Assembly: GCA_002968845.1 (NCBI GenBank)
Contig: PVBG01000005.1
Coordinates: 62,001-126,000, forward strand
Length of the DNA stretch: 64,000 nt
Reading direction: 5' to 3'
Source: Neorhizobium tomejilense
Lineage (GTDB): Bacteria; Pseudomonadota; Alphaproteobacteria; Rhizobiales; Rhizobiaceae
Below, piece after piece: positions 43,604 to 55,600 of this stretch. The notes under the pieces were generated by a model that was not told the DNA's origin, made no database searches, and saw nothing but the letters and a program-made list of their open reading frames with translations. The translations under genes were made by a program, and so were the position numbers. Numbering within the stretch: the stretch's first letter is position 1; every line of letters begins with the position of its first letter.

Positions 43604-46600
43604 ATGTCCGTTGAAGATCCGCGCCTGTCGAACATCTCGGAAGAAAATCTGACTGAGAATTTCTCGTCGGAAATCCAGGAAGAGATCGCAGCCTCTTCTA
43701 CGCCTTCTCCGATCGAGCATGAGATCCAGGTGGCGCAGGCCGGTGATGGTCGCACCCCGACGACGGGCCGCGTCCCGACGGATCCGAACGTGCCGGCCGC
43801 TGCTCCAGCAGCCCCGGCTGCGGAAGTGACCCCGGACGTCAACAACATCGTTCATCTGGCGACGAGTGTATCGATCGACGATATCCGGGTCGACGGCGCA
43901 AACCTGATCCTGGTGCAGGCGGACGGAACCGAGATCGTCATCGTCAACGGCGCGACCAAGATCCCGACGATGCTGATCGGCGAGGTGGAGGTACCCCAGC
44001 AGGTGCTCTTCGCCGCCCTGGAAGACAGCGGCATCAACGTCGCAGCCGGCCCGGACGGATCGTTTAGCGCCAGCGGACGCCCGGACAGTTCCGGCGCTGA
44101 ATTCGACGACTCGATCCAGGCGAGCCAGAACGACCCCATTCAGCTCGCTTCGCTGCTCGGCGATACGGAGTTTGGCGATGGCGGAGGGCTTGACGACCGG
44201 ACGGCGGCGGACGATCAGCCGGACGCCTTCGACATGGGTTCGCCGTTCATCTTCGCCGAATCGGTTCTGGCCGATGACGTTATCGGCAACGAGACGATCA
44301 CGGGCACGCTCGCTTTCGACGGTGGCGACGATTTCGGCATTGTCTCCTCGGTGAATTACCAGAGCACTTTCGACATGGTGGAAGGGACCGGCAACGGTAT
44401 CACTGCGCCGCTCACGTCCGGCGGTCAGGCCGTCACGGTGTCGACCTCGGCTGATGGCCTGACGGTCACCGGCACGATCACCGTCGGCGAGACCACGGTC
44501 ACCGTTTTCACGCTGACGGTCACCAACCCGATCACGGGCGCCTTCACCTACACGCAGTCGCAGCCTCTCGACCATCCGGATCTCGGTGAGATCGGTGCCG
44601 ATGATGCGCTGCGACTGAACTTTACGTTCACGGTCACAGACAAGGATGGCGATTCTGATACCGGTTCGTTCTCGATCGAGATCGGTGATGACGGCCCGGT
44701 ACAGCGCGAGGCGGGCAGCGCCTCGCTGAACGAAGACGATGTTTCGGCCTATCCTGCCACGGATGGCAGCGACGCTGCTAAAAAAACCGGCGACATCTCG
44801 CTCGGCATTTCCTGGGGTGCGGATGCCGATACACGCAATGGCGAAGGCGACACCTTCGGCCGCTCGGTCGGTTTTGCAAACGCTGCAGGCGCGGTTCCGG
44901 CCAATGCCGGGGGCGTTTACACAGATGCCACAGATGTTGGTCTCTCCGTCACTGGCGGGGCTCTGACCTCGGGTGGCAGCGAGCTTTATTACGTGATCAC
45001 CGACCTTGGGAATGGTGGCCAGACGCTGACGGCTTATGTCGACGGCTCGGAACCAGCAGCGAAGGTATTCGAGATCTCGCTGGATCCGACCTCTGCAAAT
45101 GGGTCTTATACGGTCGAGATCTTCCAGGAACTGGATCACAGCTCAGACTCGGATGCGTTGACGATCTCGTTCCAGTTCCAGGGTGTCGATGCCGACGGTG
45201 ATGCCGCAGCGTCCGGCTCGGCTTTGATCACCATCGCTGACGACGCACCGGTGATCGGCGCGGCCGGCGAAGGCAGCGAAGGCAAGGTCGACGAAGGTGG
45301 CGGCAATACCGCTCAAGGTTCGCTTGGCATTTCCTGGGGAGCGGACGACGGCAATACGAGCGAGGACGGCGGCTACGACGGCACCCAGGACGCCGGAGAC
45401 CGGTCCGTGGTCTTCACCCCGGGCGAGTTCTCTGACCTGCCGCCCGCAGACGGCGATGACATGCCTGCGCTGAAGGTCGGTAGCCCGGCACTTTCGACGG
45501 CTGCCGTTTCGGCATTCATGCAGGTATGGAGTGGCGAGACCGAGATCGCACTTGGGAACCTGACCTCAGGTGGCCAGCCGCTCGTCTACACGCTGTCGCC
45601 GGACGGCACGGTTCTGACGGCGGCCGACCAGGAGGGTGGACCGGTCTTCACCGTGACCCTCTCCGATACCGGCGCCGGCGGCTACACCTTCGATCTTCAG
45701 GGCGTTCTCGACCATCCCGGCCATGGCGAAACTGGCAGCGAGACCGACATTCTGACCTTCGAATTCACCTACACCGTACGTGACGGCGACGGTGACGTCG
45801 CCGAGAGCACCTTCACGGTCGACGTCAAGGACGACGTTCCGGTCGCCAACGGCAGCGCTGTTGAGGTCACGGCCGACGAGGACGATATCTCCAATTTTCT
45901 TTCGTCGGGCACGCATCCAAACGACGGAGCCGCCGACGGTTCCATCTCGGACTTCTCGCCGATCGGATGGGGCGATGCGGCGACTGTGTCCGGTTCGATC
46001 GCCTCGGTCGTCGCCTTCGGCGCGGACGGCGCGGCAGCCGGCGGCGGTTTCGGTTTTGTCGCCGATGCAACGGCCAAGATGCAGGCACTGGCCCTGACCT
46101 CGAAGGGCGGCACACTCTCCTATGCGATGATCGGCGATGCCCTGGTGGCCTATGTGAATGTCGCCGGCGGCGCCGGAATCGGTTGGGGCGACCGGCCGGT
46201 CTTCTCCCTGACCCTCGATCACGCGACCGGCGCATTTACCTACCAGCAGTACGACCAGCTCGACCACGTCGCCGGCAACGGCGAGAATACCGCCCTCAAG
46301 AGCGGATCGGGTTCGATCGCCGCCATCGACTTCGGCGCCGTGATCCAGGCGACCGACGGCGACGGCGACCAAATCGGCCTTGGCGGCAAGTTCTCGATCA
46401 CCATCACCGACGACGTGCCGGTTCCGTCGATCATTGCGACGGGCGCCTCGACGACGATCGACGAGACGGTCAACAATCAATCAAACGATACCGGCAATCA
46501 GGCGGTAAGATCGCTGTTTGCGGCGGTTGCCAATGTTGGCCACGACGCCGACATGAGCAATGCGGCGATTTTTGCGCGTAACGGCGACGCTCTGGTCTCG

Positions 46601-49600
46601 ACGTTCTTCTCCGCGCCAGGCGCCGACGAGACGACCACCAAGGTTCTTTCCCTGGAAATTGCCAGCGCCGGGCTTGATTCCGGCCTGGCGACGACCGGTG
46701 GCAAAGCGATCTTCCTGTTCCAAGAGGGCGGGTTGATCGTCGGCCGCTTCGACTCCGACGGCAACGGGACTCCGGACACCGCGGCGTTTGCGGTCGCTAT
46801 CGACCAGTCCGGTCGCGTCAGCGTCGCACAATATGTATCACTGCACCAGGGCAACACGGCGACCTCCAACGAGACTGTCAATCTCGGCGGCAAGATCTCG
46901 GCGGTCGTCACCGCCACCGATTACGACGGCGACATCGTGCGGGACACGGTCTCGATCGGCAGCCATATCCGCTTTGCCGACGACGGGCCGCTGGCATCCG
47001 GCGCGAAGGTATCGTTCACGGCCGACGAGGACGACATCTCCAACCTGCTGTCGTCCGGCAATCATCCGAACGACGGAACCGCCGACGGTTCCACCTCGGA
47101 CTTCTCGTGGACCGGTGTGGGCAATGCGGCGACCGTGTCCGGTTCGATCGCCTCGGTCGTCGCCTTCGGCGCGGACGGCGCGGCAGCCGGCGGCGGCTTC
47201 GGATTTGTCGCCGATGCAGCGGCCAAGATGCAGGCGCTGGCCCTGACCTCGAAGGGCGGCACGCTCTCCTATGCCATGGTCGGCGATGCCCTGGTGGCCT
47301 ATGTGAATGTCGCCGGCGGTATCGACCGGCCGGTCTTCTCCCTGACCCTCGATCAGGCCACCGGCGCATTTATCTACCAGCAGTACGACCAGCTCGACCA
47401 CGTCACGGGCAATGGCGAGAACACAGCCCTCAAGAGCGGATCGGGCTCGATCGCCGCCATCGACTTCGGCGCCGTGATCCAGGCGACCGACGGCGACGGC
47501 GACCATGTCGGCCTCGGCGGCAAGTTCTCGATCACCATCACCGACGACGTGCCGGAAATCGCGATCTTCACCGATGAGACGGTGACGATCGACGAAACGT
47601 CCGGCTTTCGGGACGATAACATCAACGCGGGCAGCATCGGCAGCCTGTTCGCTGGCGTTGGCAACCGCGGCGTGGACGCCGATCTCGGCGGGCCGATCTA
47701 TGCCCGCGACGATGTAATCGATATCTCGGTCAAGGATGGTGCGGACGACAATGTCTCCACTGCATTGACCTTACGGATCGACGGTGGAAACGGCATCAAT
47801 TCCGGCCTGGTGACCACCGACGGCGCTCCTATCTATCTGTACCTGGAGGGAGAAGTCGTGGTCGGCCGCGTTGGCGGTGCTAACGGGATGGCGGCCTTCG
47901 CGATCGCCATCGACGGTGACGGCCGCGTCAGCGTGGCGGAATATCTGTCGCTGAAGCATCCGAACAATGCCTCCTCGGACGAGGGCATCAATCTCTCCGG
48001 CAAGATCTCAGCCGTTCTGACCGCTACCGACTACGATGGCGACGTTGTCACCAAGTCGGTTTCGATCGGCGACAAGATCTCCTTCGAGGACGACGGTCCG
48101 AGTGTTGGCGGAAACGGTGCCGTATGGGTAGACGACGACAATGTCGTCGGTGCCCAGGGAAATAGCGGCGGCACGGGAGACCACGCCCTGGCAAACATCA
48201 CCGGCGAACTTTCCCACGACTTCGGCGCCGACGGAGGGTCGATCGCCTGGAAGACGACGGGTGCGCCCACTGGTTTCACCTATGTGCGTGACGGCGATGC
48301 CCTGCTGGTCAAGCAGGGTGCGACCACTGTCATGACGATCACGCTCGACACGGCGACCGGGGCTTATTCGGTTACCCAGAATGCGGCGATCGACCACCCA
48401 GCCGGAAACAACGAAAACGACGTGGCGTTCGACCTGACCTACACCGTGACCGACGGCGACGGCGATCGTGTCGATGGCACGTTGACGATCAATGCCGACG
48501 ACGACACGCCGATCTCCAACGGTGTAATCGGCACCGGTGCAATTACCGAAAGCGCCGCAGGCGGTTCGATTGCAGGCGAGCTTTCCGCCCTGGTATCGCC
48601 GGGCGCCGATGGCATCGGTCGCTACTCGGTTGAAACCACCGGTCTGTCCTCCAGTCTGACTTCCCTGACTTCCGGCGGTGTCGCCCTTACCTATTCTGTG
48701 GTCGGCAACGCGCTTGTGGCGAAAGCCGGCGCGGTGACGATCTTCACCTTCACCGTTGATCCGGCCACCGGCCATTACGCCTTTGCGCAGACCGGTCCTC
48801 TCGACCACACCCAGACGGTGGTCATCGACGGCGCATCGATCCCGGCTGCCGCTCTCGGCGCTGTCGGCAGTCACGCCGCAGTGCCCGATGTCGGCGGCAA
48901 CCATCTTGCCTTCCTGGGGCGCATGCCGGACGAAGACGTCATCATCCGCGTCACCAATGGCGGGAATAGCGCTGTCACATGGATACTGAATAACAAATCC
49001 GGCGGCACGGATTATTCACTCGAAATCCCGGCCCACACCACCTGGTATGTGAATGTCGGCAATGTTGCCAACAGCACGAAATTCGAACTTGACGGTGACG
49101 GCTCATCACAGAGTACGACCGTCAACAATGGTCATCACCAGCCGATCGTCGTCATCGGCAACAATAGCGCGCTGGCGCTCGACCTTTCCTCCGCGGTCAC
49201 GGTGACCGACGGCGACGAGGACCGCGTGGCGCTCAACGGCCAGCTGATCGTGACGGTCACCGATGGCGTGCCGACGGCCGGCCCCAATGCCTCCGGAACG
49301 GTTGAGGAAGGCGGCACGGAAACCATCACCGCCGCCCTGACGGGCCTTGCCTGGGGTGCGGATGCCGGCAGCGCGCGCACGCTTTCCTTCACAGGAAGTG
49401 TCGCGACAACGGATCAAGACGGTGCTTCGGTTGCGGGGCTCAGCTCGAGCGGCCGACCGGTGACGATCGACGTCATCAATGGCGTGCTGACCGGGTTCGT
49501 CGGCTCTGCCAACCCGCCGGCGCCAGGCGATATCGTCTTTACGGCATCGCTCAATGTGGCCACCGGCGCCTACAGCTTCTCGCTGATTCAGCCGCTCGAT

Positions 49601-52600
49601 CATACGGCGCCGAATGCGACGAGCCAGTATCTCGACCTGGCGCTCAGCTTCACCGCAACCGACGCGGACGGCGACGCCGCCACCTCGACGGTCACTGTTC
49701 GCGTCGATGCCGCCGGAACGATCGGCTCGATCAACTATTCCAACCTCTCCACCAGCGTCTTCCTCAACCTTGACGATGCCGCCCATATGATCGGCGGCCA
49801 GACGGTGGCTGCCGACACTGCCACCGATGGTGCCATCGTGATCGACAAGGTCATCGGTATCGACAGCGTCTCGGGCATCGTCGACGCCCTGGGTGGTGCA
49901 GGCAACGATGTGTTGATCGGTGGCGACGAAGCCAACAAGCTCACCGGCAATGGCGGCAGTGACCATCTGGACGGCGGTCTCGGAGCCGATATTCTCGACG
50001 GTGGCGCCGGCAACGACACCTTCGTCCTCGGCGCGGATGTGACCGGTTCCGGTACCCGCAACATTCAGCGCGCCGACGGCAGCCTCATGGCAGTCAGTAT
50101 CGCCGGTCTTGCCGGCACGGCAGACAAGGTCGTCGGTGGCGCAGGATACGACACGATCATCCTCGAGCGGAACGGCAAATCGGGCTTTGTGGCCGATTAC
50201 AGCACGGCTCCGGATTATCTTTCCGGCATCGAAAAGATCGTCGGCACCGATGGCAACGACGTCATTCTACTGGCTGCAGGTTCCACTGCGGATGGCGGGC
50301 CGATCACCATCGAAGGCGGTGCCGGCAACGACATCATCGGCGGCTCGAATTCTGCCGATGTCATCAATGGCGGTATGGGCAACGACCTGATCTTCGGCCT
50401 CGGCGGCAACGACACGATCAACGGCGGGACCGGTGGCGACACCTTCAACTATGCCGTCGGCGAAGGCGTAGACACCATCGATGGCGGCGCGGACCCTGAC
50501 GCTCTCCTCACGTCCGGAAACGCTACTGCGGAATCGGCAATTCTTACTGTCACCTCGACCGGGTTCACCCTGGATGTCGACGGTGATGGCATTGTCGACG
50601 TCAACGCCACCAACATCGAATCGGTGGTGCTCTATCAGGCCGAGGGTGCCGACAAGATCACGGTACGTGGCCAGGATGCAGGCGAGACGATCACGATCGC
50701 AGGCAACTCCAATCTCCTGCAGGTTTTCGGCAACGGCATACCCTCCATTGCCGGGATCAGCACGTCCGAACTGACCATCGAAGGCAAGGGCGGCAATGAC
50801 GCCATCAATGCCAGCAGCCTCAACACCGTTGCGCTGCCGCCGGTCGCCCTCACCCTGGATGGCGGTGCCGGCAACGACACCATCACCGGCTCGGCCGGCG
50901 CAGACACGATCCTCGGCGGCGAAGGTAACGATACGGTCCTCTACAAGGTCGGCGCCGGCGCCGACACCATCAATGGCGGCTCGGAAACCGGGGCAAGCAA
51001 CCCGGACTACGACGTGCTCAAGATCGACGGTGATGCGGTTCAGCGCAGCTTCAACATCGCCAAGGCCACCAGCGGTACCGATATCGTCGCGGGCGTCAAT
51101 GCCACCGACATCCTGGTCAGCTATACCGGTGCCAACGGCGCAACTGTCCGCGCCGATGAGATCGAGCGTATCGAAGTCACTCTGGGAAGCGCCGGCGACA
51201 GCATCTCTGTCGGCGACTTGAGCGGCACGGCAATCGCGCCGACGACAGTGGCGATCAACGGTGGCATCGGCAACGACACCATCGACCTGACCGGCGTTGT
51301 CGGCACCAAGGTCGAGATCAACGACGTCGACGACACCACGGGCGGCGACGTGGACACGGTGAAACTGGCTGGAAAATGGGCTGATTACACCATCACTCGC
51401 GCAACCGATGGCACCTTCACATTCAGCCTTGGCGGCAACGTCGTGGCGACGGCGAAGAATATCGAGCAGTTCACCTTCATGGGTGAGAACGGCGGTCTCG
51501 GCGGCACCATCCCTGCTTTCGATCTCGTCAACGATGCGCCGATTGCCGCCGCTGACAGCGACGCCGTAATCGAGGCCGGCGGCATCGCCAACGGCACGGC
51601 CGGCGACGCCTCGGCAACCGGCAATGTGCTGACCAACGACAACGACGCCGATATCTTCGACACCAAAACGGTTACTTCGATCCGGTTCGGTGCGGGCGCG
51701 GTGACAGCGGTTCCCGACAATAATGGCGACGTCCTGGTTGCCGGCACCTACGGCATGCTTACCATCCATGCGGACGGCACCTATGCCTACGCGCTCGACA
51801 ATAACGACGCCGACACCCAGGCCCTTGCCCAGAACGCCAGCGTCAGCGAAGTCTTCACCTACGGCATGAAGGATGCCCATGGCCTGACTTCGACGGCGTC
51901 GCTGACGATCGCCATCACCGGCACCGGCGACGCAACGGTTGTCGACCTGAACGGCGCGGCTGCCGGAAACGGCGCGGCGACCAATGCCACGGAACAGACG
52001 CCGCAGCAGTTCGCCTGGCAGGCAAGCCTTGCGGACGTCGACTCTTCGACGCTGCAGTCGATGACGGTCACGCTTGCTCACAACCTTGATGGAGCAAGCG
52101 AGACGCTCTTCCTCAACGCGACGGCAACTGCCGCCGCCGCGGGCCTGACCGTTGGCTACAATTCAGCCACAGGCGTGCTGTCGATCACCGGTGCGGCATC
52201 GATCGCCACCTATCAGACGATCCTCAAGAACATCGTCTACCAGGACAACAGCGACAACCCGGATACCTCGGTCGACCGCACCCTGACCGTCGTGGTCAAT
52301 GATGGGGTTTCCGATAGCGCGCCGCAGGTTGCCACCATTCATATGATCGCCATCAACGACGCGCCGGTATTGGCCGGTACGTTGACGGCGACGGTCGCCG
52401 AGGGCGGCAGCCAAGTCCTCAGTCTCACCGAGCTCGGCTATACCGATCCGGACGATGTCGATGGCGGCGTGGTCTTCCACGTCTCAGACGTGACACACGG
52501 GTTCATCACCAATGGCGGAGCCCCGGCAACCTCGTTCACCGCGGCCGAACTCGAGGCCGGACTGATCAGCTACACCCACGACGGTTCGGAAGGCCCGACC

Positions 52601-55600
52601 GCATCCTTCTCGGTCAAGGTCGAAGACGGCAACGAGGACAACTCGGCACCCGGCACCAGCACCTTCAACTTCGCCGTGACGCCGGTCAACGATGCGCCGG
52701 TGGCCGTCGATGACTACTTCTTTACAAACGAAGATACCGCCATCTCGGGGCTGAAGCTCTTCGCCAATGATAGCGACATCGAGGGCAATCCCCTTGCCGC
52801 TAATGGCATTACCGTTGGAGGCCAGCTGGGCGGATCCATCTCGTTTGAGCAGAATGGCACCCTGTACTACAAGCCGCTGGCCAACGAGAGCGGATATGCG
52901 GTCCTGCAATACAGCGTTTCCGATGGAAACCTGACCAGTACGGGCACGGTTACCATCGACGTCCGTCCGATCGCCGACACCGCTACGATTTCCGGTTCCG
53001 GCCTGGGCAACGAGGACGCTACGGCCGCTCTGAGCCTCAACATTGCCCTTGGTGACACCGACGGCTCGGAAAAGGTGACGCGGGTCGAACTGTCGGGCTT
53101 CCCGCTGGGTGCGACTTTCAACCAGGGCGCGCTGGAAGGCGGTGTCTGGGTCATCACCAATACCGCCGGAGTCAACACCACCGGCCTGACGATGACGCCT
53201 CCGGCCAATTATGCCGGGAACTTCAATCTCAGCGTTTCGGCAACCGTCCTCGACAGCGCCACGCTGTCCGACCTTGCGGTCCACACGGATACCAAGGTGT
53301 CGACGGGTTCGATCGGGATCGTCATCACACCGGTCAACGACGCGCCGGTGATTTCGGACGTCGGCGGTACTCTGACCTACGTGGAGAACGATGGCGCGAA
53401 GGTCATCGACAGCTCGATCACGATCTCGGATGTCGACGATGCGAACATCAACAGCGCGACGGTGAAAATCACCGGCAGCTATGCCAACGGCCAGGATGTG
53501 CTTTCGTTCACCAACCAGAACGGCATCACCGGCAGTTGGAGTGCATCGAACGGCACGCTGACGCTATCGGGTTCGGCGACCAAGGCTCAGTACGAGGCGG
53601 CGCTTGAAAGCATCAAGTATAACAATACGTCGGACGATCCGTCGACGCAGACCCGCACGGTGAGCTTCTCGGTCCATGACGGCGATGCATGGAGCAATGC
53701 CGGCACAGCCTCCATCACGGTGACGGCTACCAACGAGGCACCGGTGATTTCGAATGTCGGCGGCACTCTGGCTTATACGGAGAACGATGCAGCGAAGGTC
53801 ATCGACAGCTCGATCACGATCTCGGATGCCGATGACACGAACATCAATAGTGCGACGGTGAAAATCACTGGCAACTATGCCAATGGCCAGGATGTGCTTT
53901 CGTTCACCAACCAGAACGGCATCACCGGCAGTTGGGACGCGTCGACCGGCACGCTGACGCTGTCGGGTTCGGCGACCAAGGCTCAGTACGAGGCGGCGCT
54001 TGAAAGCATCAAGTATAACAATACGTCGGACGATCCGTCGACGCAGACCCGCACGGTGAGCTTCTCGGTCCATGACGGCGATGCATGGAGCAGTACCGAC
54101 ACGGCCTCTATCACGGTGGCGGCTGCCAACGATGCGCCTGTCATGGTGGATGCGACACCGTCTCTTACGACGATCAACGAAGATCAGACCACAAACAGTG
54201 GCCAGACAGTCGCTTCCATTCTGGGGACTTCGGTTACCGACGCCGACAGCGGTGCTCTCGAAGGCATTGCGATTACTGGAAAGTCCAGTGGCAATGGCCA
54301 GTGGCAGTATTCTCTGGATGGCACGAACTGGAATAATTTTGGCAACTATAGCACCGGCAACGCGTTGCTGCTTGCGGCAGACGACAAGGTCAGGTTTGTC
54401 CCGAATGCCCAGAACGGTACAACTGCATCCTTCGACTACGTTGCCTGGGACCAAACATCTGGCACGGCTGGCTCGACCGCAAACGTGCCCACGCCGCAGC
54501 GGGGCGGCAGCACAGCATTTTCGACGGAGCTGAATACGGCCTCGATTACCGTCACTGAAGTGCCGGACGCCAAGACGATTTATCGGGAGCAGACGCAAAC
54601 CACGCCGCTGAATTACTGGAGCGAAAGCAACACGTTCGGGTTTACCCTGCCCGGCACGCCGACAGGCAATCAAACGATTACCATTTCGGCAAAGGGAGAC
54701 TTCAGCACCGATAACTCGAGTGAATTCATCAGTGTTCGCTTCTGGAACGGATCCGATTATCAGTTCCTGGGTAATTTTGGTCCGGGGCTGGGGAACGTCA
54801 CTGTTCAAGCGATCCCTGGCCGCGACGAAGTAAAGTGGAGCGTCGATATTACTTTGACGGCTCAGCAGCTTCAGGCGGGGCTATATGCTGGAACTGGAAA
54901 AGTATTTTTCTTGCTGGACAATTCCGACGACATTAACTGGTTCAACTCGAACGACTTCTATGGGGCAACGCTGAAGGGCAATTACGTCGTTGACGCAGCT
55001 GACCCCATCATCCTCGACCTCGACCACAACGGCTTCGCCTTCACATCCCTCGAAGACGGCGTGAAGTTCGACATCAATGCCGACGGCAAACTCGATCAGG
55101 TGGCCTGGACCAAGACCGACGGCATTCTTGCCTATGATGTCGACGGCAATGGCAAGATCGACAACGGTTCGGAAATCTTCACCCCGAACTTTGCCGGCGG
55201 CACACATGCCAGCGGTGTGGCGGCGCTTTCGACGCTTGACGTCAACCATGACGGCAAGATCGATGCGTCCGACACCGGCTTCGAAAAGCTGTTGGTCTGG
55301 CAGGATGCCAACGGCAACGGTGTCAGTGACGCGGGCGAGTTGAAGGGCCTGAACGACTACGGCATCACCGGCATTTCGCTGGATGCCGACAGCGCGGAAG
55401 GTTATATCGACGGTCAGTCATTGTTCGCGGAAGGCTCGTTCACCTACGCAGACGGTTCGACCGGCTCCTTCGTGGAGGTCGGGTTCGACACTCTGTTCAG
55501 CGATGCGCCCGACCACGTGCTGGTCGGAACGGATGGTGACGATATCCTCGCCGCCATGCCGGGCCTGACGCAGATGACCGGCGGTGCCGGCGCGGATACG

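Noticed and set aside
43586..45139. A 517-codon frame antisense to the start of the adhesin
   Set aside because: It overlaps the adhesin N-terminus completely and has a biased, Arg-rich composition typical of antisense frames.
50267..52081. A 604-codon frame antisense to the adhesin
   Set aside because: It is a shadow of the repetitive, GC-rich adhesin; the product is low-complexity and Arg/Ala/Val-rich with no domain.
45871..54139. Regularly recurring sequences that could suggest a CRISPR array or satellite
   Set aside because: Repeats are in frame within one open reading frame, 400-1,150 bases apart, and encode protein domains.
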